In this document: piece after piece, positions 1 to 14,792 of the stretch | Layout: every line of letters starts with the position of its first letter | Position numbering within the stretch: the first letter of the stretch is position 1 | DNA from: Panulirus ornatus | Taxonomy: Eukaryota; Arthropoda; Malacostraca; Decapoda; Palinuridae | NCBI RefSeq assembly: GCF_036320965.1 | Contig: NC_092231.1 | Coordinates: 32,750,871 to 32,814,870, forward strand | Direction: 5' to 3' | DNA length: 64,000 nucleotides | Made by a program: the position numbers and the translations under genes | The notes under the pieces: generated by a model | Told to the model about the DNA's origin: nothing | Databases searched by the model: none | The model's input: only the letters and a program-made list of their open reading frames with translations

Positions 1-2415
1 GGGGAAGAGTGGTTTGGGAATGTCTTGGGAGTAAAGTCAGGGGTTAGCGAGAGGACAAGAGCAAGGGAAGCAGTAGCACTACTCCTGAAACATGAGTTGT
101 GGGAGTATCTGATAAAGTGAAAGAAAGTAAATTCTAGATTGATATGGGTAAAACTGAAAGTTGACGGAGAGTGATGGATGATTATTGGTGCATATGCACC
201 TGGGCATGAGAAAAAGATCATGAGAGGCAAGTGTTTTGGGAGCAGCTAAATGAATGTGTTAGTGGTTTTGATGCACAAGATCGGGTTATAGTGATGGGTG
301 ATTTGAATGCAAAGGTGAGTAATGTGACAATTGAGGGAATAATTGGTATACATGGGGTGTTCAGTGATGCAAATGGAAATGGTGAAGAAGTTGTAGATTT
401 ATGTGCTGAAAAAGGACTGGTGATTGGGAATACCTGGTTTAAAAAGCGAGATATACATAAGTATACGTATGTAAGTAGGAAAGATGGCCTGAGAGCGTTA
501 TTGGATTACGTGTTAATTGATAGGCGCGCGAAAGAGAGACTTTTGGATGTTAATGTGCTGAGAGGTGCAACTGGAGGGATGTCTGATCATTATCTTGTGG
601 AGGCGAAGGTGAAGATTTGTAAGGGTTTTCAGAAAAGAAGAAAGAATGTTGGGGTGAAGAGAGTGGTGAGAGTAAGTGAGCTTGGGAAGGAGACTTGTGT
701 GAGGAAGTACCAGGAGAGACTGAGTAAAGAATGGAAAAAGGTGAGAACAAAGGAGGTAAGGAGAGTGGGGGAGGAATGGGATATATTTAGGGAAGCAGTG
801 ATGGCTTGCGCAAAAGATGCTTGTGGCATGCGAAGTGTGGGAGGTGAGTTGATTAGAAAGGGTAGTGAGTGGTGGGATGAAGAAGTAAGATTATTAGTGA
901 GAGAGAAGAGAGAGGCATTTGGACGATTTTTGTAGGGAAAAAATGCAAATGAGTGGGAGATGTATAAAAGAAAGAGGCAGGAGGTCAAGAGAAAGGTGCA
1001 AGAGGTGAAAATGAGGGCAAATGAGAGTTGGGGTGAGAGAGTATCATTAAATTTTAGGGAGAATAAAAAGATGTTTTCGAAGGAGGTAAATAAAGTGCGT
1101 AAGACAAGGGAGCAAATGGGAACTTCAGTGAAGGGGCAAATGGGGAGGTGATAACGAGTAGTGGTGATGTGAGAAGGAGATGGAGTCAGTATTTTGAAGG
1201 TTTGTTGAATGTGTTTGATGATAGAGTGGCAGATATAGGGTCTTTTAGTCGAGGTGGTGTGCAAAGTGAGAGGGTTAGGGAAAATGATTTGGTAAACAGA
1301 GAAGAGGTAGTAAAAGCTTTGCGGAAGATGAAAGCCAGCAAGGCAGCAGGTTTGGATGGTATTGCAGTGGAAATTATTAAAAAAAGGGAGTGATTGTATA
1401 GTTGACTGGTTAGTGAGGTTATTTAATGTATGTATGATTCATGGTGAGGTGCCTGAGGATTGGCGGAATGCTTGCATAGTGCCATTGTACAAAGACAAAG
1501 GGGATAAGAGTGAGTGCTCAAATTACAGAGGTATAAGTTTGTTGAGTATTCCTGGTAAATTATATGGGAGGGTATTGATTGAGAGGGTGAAGGCATGTAC
1601 AGAGCATCAGATTGGGGAAGAGCAGTGTGGTTTCAGAAGTGGTAGAGGATGTGTGGATCAGGTGTTTGCTTGAAGAATGTATGTGAGAAATACTTAAAAA
1701 GCAAATGGATTTGTATGTAGCATTTATGGATCTGGAGAAGGCATATGATAGAGTTGATAGAGATACTCTGTGGAAGGTATTAAGAATATATGATGTGGGA
1801 GGCAAGTTGTTAGAAGCAGTGAAAAGTTTTTATCGAGGATGTAAGGCATGTGTACATGTAGGAAGAGAGGAAAGTGATTGGTTCTCAGTGAATGTAGGTT
1901 TGCGGCAGGGGTGTGTGATGTCTCCAGGGTTCTTTAATTTGTTTATGGATGGGGTTGTTAGGGAGGTGAATGCAAGAGTTTTGGAAAGAGGGGCAAGTAT
2001 GCAGTCTGTGGTGGATGAGAGAGTTTGGGAAGTGAGTCAGTTGTTGTTCGCTGATGATACAGCGCTGGTGGCTGATTCATGTGAGAAACTGCAGAAGCTG
2101 GTGACTGAGTTTGGTAAAGCGTGTGAAAGAAGAAAGTTAAGAGTAAATGTGAATAAGAGCAAGGTTATTAGGTACAGTAGGGTTGAGGGTCATGTCAACT
2201 GGGAGGTAAGTTTGAATGGAGAAAAACTGGAGGAAGTAAAGTGTTTTAGATATCTGGGAGTGGATCTGGCAGCGGATGGAACCATGGAAGCGGAAGTGAA
2301 TCATAGTGTGGGGGAGGGGGCGAAAATTCTGAGACCCTTGAAGAATGTTTGGAAGTCGAGAACATTTTCTCGGAAAGCAAAAATGGGTATGTTTGAAGGA
2401 ATAGGATGTGGTGGA
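1..2415 (+). mobile_element. RTE-A LINE copy, decayed, cut by window edge
   Basis: This non-LTR retrotransposon copy enters the window within its endonuclease domain; comparison with the intact copy at 40120-43116 puts the first base near codon 60. The endonuclease keeps the GDLNAKV, DYVLIDRR and GGMSDHY motifs. The reverse transcriptase keeps LEKAYDRVDRD, LRQGCVMSP and [10 protein letters not shown]. Stops and frameshifts near 935, 1150, 1393 and 1670 break the single ORF into pieces. Near 2400 the text jumps from MFEGI to a later GMxxLEMRC-type segment, so about 60 bp are missing, and the copy then runs straight into (TA)n with no 3' end. Truncation at the 3' end is unusual for a target-primed LINE and suggests rearrangement at the TA array. 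Confidence 0.9.
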
Positions 2416-2426
2416 AATGAGATGCA

Positions 2427-2516
<90 letters not shown>
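2416..2516. repeat. (TA)n microsatellite
   Basis: About 100 bp of TA with one TG interruption separates the 3'-truncated RTE-A copy from the following S element. Confidence 0.97.
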
Positions 2517-3198
<682 letters not shown>

Positions 3199-3914
3199 AT
3201 TTGATCGAGTAAGTAATGAAAGGGTAAGAGAGATGTGTGGTAATAAAAGGAGTGTGGTTGAGAGAATAGAAGAGGGTGTATTAAAATTTTTTGATCACAT
3301 GGAACGCATGAGTGAGGATAGAATGACAAAGAGCATATATGTGTCAGGGGTGGAGGGAACGAGAAGTGGGAGATTAATTGGTGCTGGATGGATGGAGTGA
3401 AAAAGATTTTGAGCGATCGAGGCCTGAACATACAGGAGGGTGAAAGGCGTATAAGGAATAGAGTGAATTGGAACGATGAGGTATGCCGGGGTCAATGGAT
3501 TGAACCAGGGCATGTGAATCGTCTTGGGGTAAACCATAGACGGTTTTGTAAGGTCTGGATGTCGAAAGGAAGCTGTGGTTTTGGTGCATTACATATGGCA
3601 GCTAGAGACTGAGTGTGAACGAATGTGGCCTTTGTTGTCTTTTACTAGCGCTAACTTGCGCGCGGGGAAGGAGGGGGGGCCATTTTTTCATATGTGGCGG
3701 GGTGGTGTCGAGAATGGATGAAGGCAGCAAGTATTGATATGTACATGTGTATATATGTATGTCTGTGTATGTATATGTATGTTTACGTTGAAATGTATAG
3801 TTATGTATATGTGCGTTTGTGGGCGTTTATGTAAATGCATATATTTATGTGTTTCCTTGCGCTACCTTGCTAGCACGGGAGAAGCGACTAAGTATAATGA
3901 AAAAAATAATATAT

Positions 3915-3916
<2 letters not shown>
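3199..3916 (+). mobile_element. RTE-A 3' fragment with long-type 3' UTR
   Basis: Decayed C-terminal coding sequence (the MSEDRMTKSIYVSG-type segment is followed by KILSDRGLNIQEGERR) runs to about 3500. A long-type 3' UTR follows, with the GCTGTGGTTT and TAGAGACTGAGTGTGAACGA blocks and the terminal GCTACCTTGCTAGCACGGGAG motif. It ends in A-rich DNA and (TA)n. Confidence 0.85.

Positions 3917-3980
<64 letters not shown>
3917..3980. repeat. (TA)n microsatellite
   Basis: This TA array is both the tail of the RTE-A fragment and the left flank of the next S element. Confidence 0.97.
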
Positions 3981-4396
<416 letters not shown>

Positions 4397-4531
4397 AAGG
4401 ATCACAATTTTGCACGTTGCATATCAATTGACTGCTATATTTTTTTCTTGTATCTTCCCTGATGATGTCATCATTACACAAAAGTGCACTTGGGAACTTA
4501 TCGTGTTTCGTTTTCCCCGTGGACTCATAGG
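4397..4531 (+). mobile_element. Penelope-like terminal segment with hammerhead-like core
   Basis: This stretch matches, in inverted orientation, the terminal sequence that follows the GIY-YIG relic at 5979-6110. Shared blocks include CCGTGGACTCATAGGAAC and GGGAACTTATCGTGTTTC. CTGATGA lies at 4459-4465, followed by a short possible stem and an AAAA where a hammerhead ribozyme would need GAAA. Penelope-like elements are known to carry hammerhead motifs. The core here looks degraded, and the ribozyme reading is a hypothesis. Confidence 0.6.
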
Positions 4532-4532
4532 A

Positions 4533-4605
<73 letters not shown>
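4532..4605. repeat. (CA)n then (TA)n microsatellite
   Basis: About 25 bp of CA is followed by about 50 bp of TA. It lies between the Penelope-like end and the poly-T (minus-strand poly-A) end of the next RTE-A copy. Confidence 0.96.
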
Positions 4606-4608
<3 letters not shown>

Positions 4609-5933
4609 TTTTTTTTTTTTCTTTTTTTTTTTGCCGCTGTCTCCCGCGTTTGCGAGGTAGCACAAGGAAACAGATGAAAGAAATGGCCCAACCCACCCCC
4701 ATGCACATGTATATACATACGTCCACACACGCAAATATACATACCTACGCAGCTTTCCATGGTTTACCCCAGACGCTTCACATGCCTTGATTCAATCCAC
4801 TGACAGCACGTCAACCCCGGTATACCACATCGCTCCAATTCACTCTATTCCTTGCCCTCCTTTCACCCTCCTGCATGTTCAGGCCCCGATCACACAAAAT
4901 CTTTTTCACTCCATCTTTCCACCTCCAATTTGGTCTCCCTCTTCTCCTCGTTCCCTCCACCTCCGACACATATATCCTCTTGGTCAATCTTTCCTCACTC
5001 ATTCTCTCCATGTGCCCAAACCATTTCAAAACACCCTCTTCTGCTCTCTCAACCACGCTCTTTTTACTTCCACACATCTCTCTTACCCTTACGTTACTTA
5101 CTCGATCAAACCACCTCACACCACACATTGTCCTCAAACATCTCATTTCCAGCACATCCATCCTCCTGCGCACAACTCTATCCATAGCCCACGCCTCGCA
5201 ACCATACAACATTGTTGGAACCACTATTCCTTCAAACATACCCATTTTTGCTTTCCGAGATAATGTTCTCGACTTCCACACATTCTTCATGGCTCCCAGA
5301 ATTTTCGCCCCCTCCCCCACCCTATGATCCACTTCCGCTTCCATGGTTCCATCCGCTGCCAGATCCACTCCCAGATATCTAAAACACTTCACTTCCTCCA
5401 GTTTTTCTCCATTCAAACTCACCTCCCAATTGACTTGTCCCTCAACCCTACTGTACCTAATAACCTTGCTCTTATTCACATTTACTCTTAACTTTCTTCT
5501 TTCACACACTTTACCAAACTCAGTCACCAGCTTCTGCAGTTTCTCACATGAATCAGCCACCAGCGCTGTATCATCAGCGAACAACAACTGACTCACTTCC
5601 CAAGCTCTCTCATCCCCAACAGACTTCATACTTGCCCCTCTTTCCAAAACTCTTGCATTTACCTCCCTAACAACCCCATCCATAAACAAATTAAACAACC
5701 ATGGAGACATCACACACCCCTGCCGCAAACCTACATTCACTGAGAACCAATCACTCTCCTCTCTTCCTACACGTACACATGCCTTACATCCTCGATAAAA
5801 ACTTTTCACTGCTTCTAACAACTTGCCTCCCACACCATATATTCTTAATACCTTCCACAGAGCATCTCTATCAACTCTATCATATGCCTTCTCCAGATCC
5901 ATAAATGCTACATACAAATCCATTTGCTTTTCT

Positions 5934-5934
<1 letters not shown>
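4606..5934 (-). mobile_element. RTE-A copy, 5'-truncated, RT domain open
   Basis: On the minus strand a 370-codon frame (5923 to 4811) runs from [15 protein letters not shown] to the normal C-terminus RNRVNWSDVVYRG. It contains LRQGCVMSPWLFN and [10 protein letters not shown], so the catalytic aspartates of the polymerase are present. The endonuclease and the start of the RT domain are missing. The upstream edge, inside codons for LEKQMD, runs directly into (TG)n. The 3' UTR is the short type and ends in poly-A and TA at the left. Very low decay suggests recent insertion. Confidence 0.92.

Positions 5935-5978
<44 letters not shown>
5935..5978. repeat. (TG)n microsatellite
   Basis: About 44 bp of TG marks the junction between the truncated RTE-A 5' edge and the Penelope-like terminus. 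Confidence 0.96.
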
Positions 5979-5980
<2 letters not shown>

Positions 5981-6820
5981 TTCCTATGAGTCCACGGGGA
6001 AAAGGAAACACGATAAGTTCCCAAATGCACTATCGTGTAATGATCACATCATCAGGGGAGACACAAAAGAGAAATATAACAGTCAGTTGATATACAACAA
6101 AGAGACATAGCTAGGACGCCATTTGGTAAATATGCGATTGTCCAAGACAGACAACGAACGTATCATAAACTTATCATTTTACAAATTTTATCAACAATAA
6201 ACTTATCTAATTTGTATAGCCCATCACTAATATTAAGATTATAGTTCTTTGTGTATTCAATGATAGAAGATTCAATGATATTTCTCGTGGTGATAGAGTT
6301 AGAGTTAATAACTGAGATGGAATTACTCCAGCCAATAAAATGATCATAGTTTTTAACGTGATTAAACAAGGCATTTGATTCATGTCCCGTTCTTATACTA
6401 TATCTATGTTGTTTAAATCTAACAGAAAGATCCTTACCAGTCTGCTCAACATAAAACTTATCACAATTTCTACATGGCACTTTATAGATGCACCCAGGAG
6501 AATTTTCTGGTGAATTCCTGATTAAGATATTCTTTATAGTATTACTGTTACTGAAGGCAGCATTTACATTAAAGGATTTAAGCATCATGGGAAGTAAAGT
6601 AAGATTATTAACAAAAGGGAGAACTGAAATCTTCTTGGTGTCAATGAGAGGTTTGGGCTCAACTCTATAAAATTATTTCCTTACTAACTTAAGGGATTTA
6701 TCAATGAAAGATCTAAGCTATCTCCTCAAACTCATCATCAATAAAATCTGGACTGCAAATACGTACTGCCCTAAGGAACGTAGATTGAAATGATGATAAT
6801 TTAACTCTGTCAACTTGACA
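5979..6820 (-). mobile_element. Penelope-like element, 3' portion
   Basis: The minus strand carries a Penelope-type terminus at 5979-6110, preceded by a GIY-YIG endonuclease ORF. Upstream, at 6590-6780, is a decayed linker that reads VEPKPLIDTKKISVLPF in frame. The RT domain is absent because sequence right of about 6822 is RTE-A. The terminus carries a degraded CTGATGA (minus-strand 6055-6049) followed by GATA instead of GAAA. Confidence 0.75.
6163..6588 (-). pseudogene. GIY-YIG endonuclease domain of Penelope-like element
   Basis: The frame of 141 codons ends at ICKMISL. It shows PGCIYKVPCRNCDKFYV at about residues 30-46, EQTGKDLSVRFKQH after it, and IIESSIIEYTKNYN near residue 105. This is the GIY-YIG nuclease layout: two short strands with the GIY- and YIG-like motifs, an arginine helix and a catalytic glutamate. 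In Penelope-like elements this nuclease sits C-terminal to the RT and nicks target DNA. The usual YVGQTG reads YVEQTG here, so a motif glycine is lost. With the RT missing, the fragment is probably dead. The frame extends upstream past the first ATG, so the true protein was longer. Confidence 0.78.
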
Positions 6821-6821
6821 G

Positions 6822-8489
6822 GTATGTAATAGAGTGTAAGAAAGTAAATGTGGGTGGAGAGAGATATGTGATTATTGGTGCCTATGCACCCGGTCATGAG
6901 AAGGAAGATCATGAGAGGCAAGTGTTTTGGGAGCAGCTGAGTGAGTTTGTTAGCAGCTATGATGCACGAGACCGGGTTATAGTGATGGTTGATTTGAATG
7001 CAAAGGTGAATAATATGGCAGTTGAGGGTATAATTGATGTACATGGGGTCTTCAGTATTGTAAATGGAAATGGTGAAGAGCTTGTAGATTTGTGTGCTGA
7101 AAAAGGACTGGTGATTGGAATACCTGGTTTAAAAAGAGAGACATACATAAGTATACGTATGTAAGTAGGGGAGATGGTCAGAGAGTATTTTTGAATTGCG
7201 TGTAAATTGACAGACACGTGAAAGAGAGACTTTTAGATGTTAATGTGATGAGAGGGGCAACTGGAAGGATGTATGATCATTATCTAGTGGAGGCGAAGGT
7301 GAAGATTTGTAGAGATTTTCAGAAAAGAAGAGAGAATGTTGGAGTAAAGAGAGTGGTAGGAGTAAGTGAGCTTGGAAGGGAGACTCGTGTGAGGAAGTAC
7401 CAATAGAGACTGAGTGCAGAGTTGCAGGTGAGAGAAAATGGCATAAGGGGAATGCGGGAGGAATGGGATGTATTTAGGGAAGCAGTAATGGCTTGCGCAA
7501 AAAAATGCTTGTGGCATAAGAAAGGTGGAAGGTGGGCAGATTAGAAAGGGTAGTGAGTGGTGAGATAAAGAAGTAAGATTGTTACTGAAAGAGAAGAGAG
7601 AGGCGTTTGGAAGATTTTTGCAGGAAAGTAGTACGAATGACTAGGATATGTATAAAAGAAAGCGGCAGGAGGTCATGAGAAAGGGGCAAGAGGTGAAAAA
7701 GAGGGCAAATGAGAGTTGGAGTGAGAGAGTATCATTAGATTTTTCGTGGAATAAAAAGATGTTTTGGAACGAAGTAAATAAAGTGCGTAAGACAAGAGAA
7801 CAAATGGGAACATCAGGGAAGAGGGCAAATGGGGAGGTAATAATTAATAGTGAAGTAAGAAGATGGAGTGAGTATTTTGAAGGTTTGTTGAATGTGTTTG
7901 ATGATAGAGTGGCAGATATAGGGTGTTGTGGTCGAGGTGGTGTGCAAAGTGAGAGGGTCAGGGAGATTGGTTTGGTAAACAGAGAAGAGTTACTGAAAGC
8001 TTTGAGGAAGACAAAAGCGCGCAAGGTGGCGGGTTTGGATGGTATTGCAGTGGAATTTATTAGAAAAGGGGTGACTGTGTTGTTGACTGGTTTGTAAGGA
8101 TATCTAATTTATGTATGGTTCATAGTGAGGTGCCTGAAGATTGGCGGAATGCATGCATAGCACCACTGTATAAAGGCAAAGCGGATAAGAGTGAGTGCTC
8201 AAATTACAGAGGTATAAGTTTGTTGAGTATTACTGGGAAATTATTTGGGAGGGTACTGATTGAGAGGGTAAAGGCATGTACAGAGCATCAGATTGGGGAA
8301 GAGCAGTGTGGTTTCAGAAGTGGAAGAGGATGTGTGGATCAGGTGTATGCTTTGAAGAATGGATGTGAGAAATACTTAGAAAACAGATGGATTTGTATGT
8401 AGCATTTATGGATCTGCAGAAGGCATATGATAAAGTTGATAGAGATGCTTTGTGGAAGGTATTAATAGTATATAATGTGTGAGGTAAGT
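6822..8489 (+). mobile_element. RTE-A copy, old, heavily mutated
   Basis: Endonuclease sequence starts at VIECKKVN-type codons immediately after the Penelope relic. It continues through GDLNAKV (written VDLNAKV here), DHYLVEAKV, and the RT N-terminal region with SNYRGISLLSITGKL. Several stops and frameshifts occur near 7164, 7406, 8097 and 8402. At about 8489 the RT text at the IYGVGGKL position switches to endonuclease text VMGDLNVKV of the next copy, with only a few shared bases at the joint. Confidence 0.85.
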
Positions 8490-10490
8490 TATAGTGATGG
8501 GTGATTTGAATGTAAAGGTGCGTAAGGTGGCAGTTGAAGGAATAATTGGTGTACATGGAGTGTTCATTGTTCTAAATGGAAATGAAGATCTTGTAGATTT
8601 ATGTGCTGAAAAAGGACTGGTGATTTGGAATACCTGGTTTAAAAAGAGAGATATACATAAGTATACATATGTAAGTAGGAGAGATGGCCAGAGAGCGTTA
8701 TTGGATTACGTGTTAATTGATAGGCGCGTGAAAGAGAGACAATTGGATGTTAATGTGCTGAGAGGTGCAACTGGAGGGATGTCTGATCATTATCTTGTGG
8801 AGGCGAAGGTGAAGATTTGTAGAGGTTTTCAGAAAAGAAGAGAGAATGTTGGGCTGAAGAGAGTGGTGAGAGTAAGTGAGCTTGGGAAGGAGACTTGTGT
8901 GAGGAAGTACCAGGAGAGACTGAGTACAGAATGGAAAAAGGTGAGAACGAAGGACGTAAAGGGAGTGGGGGAGGAATGGGAGGTATTTAGGGAAGCAGTG
9001 ATGGCTTGAGCAAAAGATGATTGTGGCATGAGAAGCGTGGGAGGTGGGCAAATTACAAAGGGTAGTGAGTGGTGCGATGAAGAAGTAAGATTATTGGTGG
9101 AATAGAAGAGAGAGGCATTTGGTCGATTTATGAAGGGAAATAATGCAAATGAGTGGGAGATGTATAAAAGAAAGAGGCAGGAGGTCAAGAGAAAGGTGCA
9201 AGATGTGAAAGAGAGGGCAAATTAGAGTTGGGGTGAGAGAGTATCATTAAATTTTAGAGAGAATAAAAAGCTGTTTGGAAGGAGGTAAATAAAGTGCGTA
9301 AGACAAGGGAACAAATGGGAACTCCAGTGAAGGGGGCTAATGGAGAGATGATAACAAGTACTGGTGATGTGAGAAGGAGATGGAGTCAGTATTTTGAAGG
9401 TTTGTTGAATGTGTTTGATGATAGAGTGACAGATATAGGGTGTTTTGGTCGAGGTGGTGTGCAAAGTGAGAGGGTTAGGGAAAATGATTTGGTAAAGAGA
9501 GAAGAGGTAGTAAAAGCTTTGCGGAAGATGAAACCTGGCAAGGCAGCCGGTTTCGATGGTATTGCAGTGGAATTCATTAAAAAAAAGGGGATAACTGTAT
9601 TGTTGACTGGTTGGTAAGGTTATTTAATGTATGTACGACTCATGGTGAGGTGCCTGAGGATTGGCGGAATGCATGCATAGTGCCATTGTACAAAAGCAAA
9701 GGGGATAAGAGTGAGTGCTGAAATTACAGAGGTATAAGTTTGTTGAGTATTCCTGGTAAACTAATTGGGAGGTAAGTTTGAATGGAGAAAAAATGGAGCG
9801 TTGAAGAATGTGTGGAAGTCGAGAACATTATCTCGGAAAGCGAAAATTGGTATGTTTGAAGGAATAGTGGTTTCAACGAAGTTATATGGTTGCGAGGCGT
9901 GGGCTATGGATAGAGTTGTGCGCAGGAAGGTGGATGTGCTGGAAATGAGATGCTTGAGGACAATATGTGGTGTGAGGTGGTTTGATCGAGTAAGTAATAA
10001 TAGAGTAAGAGAGATGTTTGGTAATAAAAAGAGTGTGGTTGAGAGAGCAGAAGACGGTGTTTTGAAATGTTTTGGTCTCATGGAGAGAATGAGTGAGGAA
10101 AGATTGACCAAGAGGATATATGTGTCAGAGGTGGAGGGAAGGAGACGTGGGAGACCAAATTGGAGGTGGAAAGATGGAGTAAAAAAGATTTTGAGTGATC
10201 GGGGCCTGAACATGCAGGAGGGTAAAAGGTGTGCAAGGAATAGAGTGAATTGGAACGATGTGGTATACCGGGGTCGACGTGCTGTCAGTGGATTGAACCA
10301 GGGCATGTGAAGCGTCTGGGCAAAACCATGGAAAGTTCTGTGCGGCCTGGATGTGGAAAGGGAGCTGTGGCTTCGGTGCATTATTACATAACAGCTAGAG
10401 ACTGTGAAAGAATGTGACCTTTGTTGTCTTTTCCGAGCGCTACCTCGCTAACGCGGGAGACAGCGACAAAGCAAAATAAATAAATAAATA
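8490..10490 (+). mobile_element. RTE-A copy with RT core deleted
   Basis: Endonuclease and linker are present from 8490. RT text stops at SLLSIPGKL near 9765 and resumes at NWEVSLNGE, removing the catalytic RT core. A second small deletion near 9797 joins GEK to ALKNVWKS. The C-terminus runs to about 10310. The 3' UTR is intermediate: after TAGAGACTG it goes straight from GCGCTACCTCGC to TAACGCGGGAGACAGCGAC. The stretch between the two CGCTACCTCGC copies of the long form is therefore deleted. The tail is (AAAT)n then (TA)n. Confidence 0.88.
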
Positions 10491-10609
<119 letters not shown>

Positions 10610-10844
10610 CTTTTTTTTCATACTATTCGCCATTTCCCGCGATAGCGAGGTAGCGTTAAGAACAGAGGACTTTGCCTTTGAGGGACTATTCTCACCTGGC
10701 CTCCTTCTCTATTCCTTCTTTTGGAAAAAAAAAAAAAACGAGTGGGGAGGATTTCCAGCTCCCCGCTCCCTCCCCTTTTAGTCGCCTTCCACGACACGCA
10801 GGGAATACGTGGGAAGTATTCTTTCTCCCCTAACCCCAGGGATA

Positions 10845-10847
<3 letters not shown>
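10610..10847 (-). mobile_element. S element, minus strand
   Basis: Read on the minus strand it begins ATCCCTGGGGTTAGGGGAGA. It carries GGCGACTAAAAGGGGAGGGAG and ends in TACCTCGCTATCGCGGGAAA followed by TGGCGAATAGTATG. TA arrays flank both sides. Confidence 0.82.

Positions 10848-10930
<83 letters not shown>
10848..10930. repeat. (TA)n microsatellite
   Basis: This pure TA array lies between an S element head and an RTE-A 3' end. Confidence 0.97.
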
Positions 10931-12729
<1,799 letters not shown>

Positions 12730-13344
12730 ATGGAGACCTCACAAGCGACACGTGAAGCTATTCTACAGCTTCATAATGAGGGCTACAGCGACTCTGAAAT
12801 TGGGAGACGTCTTGGTATTCACCGATCAACCGTAGCACGATGGATTCACCGACAGGCAGAGTTGGGCAACACAGACAACAGGCATCGGCGTGGACGCCCA
12901 CGTTGCACAACCCCAGGTAATGATGTTGCATATATAGGTATACTGGACCACTTGATGTTATGTAAACAACCACATCACATGTTATATTTGCACTATGTCA
13001 TCCTTTCCCTAGGCCATAGCAGCTGTCATTACTACTGCCACCTTCACGCCCGACGCTAGCAACATTCGGGATACTCTTGGTCTGCAGTGCACACCTCAAA
13101 CTGTCCGAAACAGACATCACTCTGAGGGGCTACGTGGTCGCATACCAGCAACAAAACCTGTGTTAAGTGAGGCAAACATGGAGAGCAGGGTGGAGTATGC
13201 GTTGGAGTATGCGGACAAGCCACATCATTTCTGGGAGAACGTCATCTTTTGTGATGAAAAAACCTTCTGCAGCGATGGTCCCCCTGCAAACAAACATGTT
13301 TGGCGGCATCCTAACACCAGGTTAGCTCTTTCTCTGTCTGTCTG

Positions 13345-13383
<39 letters not shown>

Positions 13384-13938
13384 ATGCTATATAACATATT
13401 TTCCATTTTATAATGACAATTTATGGTGAGGCCAACATGAACAACGTTCCGGAAGTGCTTTGAAACCAGGGTGCCACGGCCACCACAGTGGTTTGCTGCT
13501 TGAAACGTCCTGTTGTGCTGCAGTATTACATTTGAGTTATGCACACTCATTATCTTTTAAGTGAATAACAGTGATCATGATCACTTTATACGGCATATGT
13601 AAATACTGTAGCAATAATCTCCATTTACGATGTGATATCATAATGAATAATTATTATATATTAAGTTAGTTAATATTTTTTAATTTACTTAGTTATTATC
13701 TTAATCTATATTGCAGCAACAGTTGCACTAATATGATTGAGACACACGTGTGTCTTATGTAATTTTATACATTTTATATAACCAGATACGAGACACAACA
13801 TGTGGTGGGCAGCAGGAGGAGTGGGCGCGCGCGTCAGTGCAGGACTATTTGGTTGGATCCATCCATGGTGCTGGTGTCGGTGAGTTGGTGGATGTCGTCG
13901 GGCCTGGCCAGTTGACCGGACCTAGATATGTTGAGATA
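12730..13938 (+). pseudogene. Tc1-like transposase, split and truncated
   Basis: From ATG at 12730 the frame encodes a helix-turn-helix: EIGRRLGIHRSTVARW, then RRGRPRCTT. A GT...AG gap at 12917-13019 restores the frame to AAVITTATFTPDASNIRDTL, giving the second HTH half. The catalytic block HFWENVIFCDEKTFCSDG carries the first aspartate of a DDE triad. A second GT...AG gap at 13321-13785 joins PNTR to YETQHVVGSRRSG. After a frameshift, GAGVGELVDV and LTGPRYVEI are recognisable Tc1-type core sequence. The copy is then cut by an RTE-A 3' fragment, so the second D and the E are lost. Intron assignment is inferred from frame and homology memory. Confidence 0.75.
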
Positions 13939-14197
13939 GGGTGAAAGGAGGGCAAGGAATAGAGTGAATTGGATCGATGTGGTATACCGGGGTTGACGTG
14001 CTGTCAGTGGATCGAATCAGGGCATGTGAAGCGTCTGGGGTAAACCATGGAAAGCTGTGTAGGTATGTATATTTGCGTGTGTGGACGTATGTATATACAT
14101 GTGTATGGGGGTGGGTTGGGCCATTTCTTTCGTCTGTTTCCTTGCGCTACCTCGCAAACGCGGGAGACAGCGACAAAGCAAAAAAAAAAAAAAAAAA
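13939..14197 (+). mobile_element. RTE-A extreme 3' end (short type)
   Basis: It starts in codons for GERRARNRVNWIDVVYRG, then gives the stop and the short 3' UTR (GCTGTGTAGGTATGTATATT, then GCTACCTCGCAAACGCGGGA). It ends in about 20 A. It interrupts the Tc1-like pseudogene. Confidence 0.9.
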
Positions 14198-14792
14198 AAT
14201 ATATGCTGTATGGTTGCGAGGCGTGGGCTATGGATAGAGTTGTGCGCAGGAGGATGGATGTGCTGGAAATGAGATGTTTGAGGACAATGTGTGGTGTGAG
14301 GTGGTTTGATCGAGTAAGTAACGTAAGGGTGAGAGAGATGTGTGGAAATAAAAAGAGCGTGGTCGAGAGAGCAGAAGAGGGTGTTTTGAAATGGTTTGGG
14401 CACATGGAGAGAATGAGTGAGGAGAGATTGACCAAGAGGATATATGTGTCGGAGGTGGAGGGAACGAGGAGAAGAGGGAGACCAAATTGGAGGTGGAAAG
14501 ATGGAGTGAAAAAGATTTTGTGTGATCGGGGCCTGAACATGCAGGAGGGTGAAAGGAGGGCAAGAAATAGAGTGAATTGGAGTCATGTGGTATACAGGGG
14601 TTGACGTGCTGTCAGTGGATTGAAGCAAGGCATGTGAAGCGTCTGGGGTAAACCATGGAAAGCTGTGTAGGTATGTATATTTGCGTGTCTGGACGTGTGT
14701 ATGTACATGTGTATGGGGGGGGGGGGGTTGGGGGACATTTCTTTCGTCTGTTTCCTTGCGCTACCTCGCAAACGCGGGCGACAGCGACAAAG

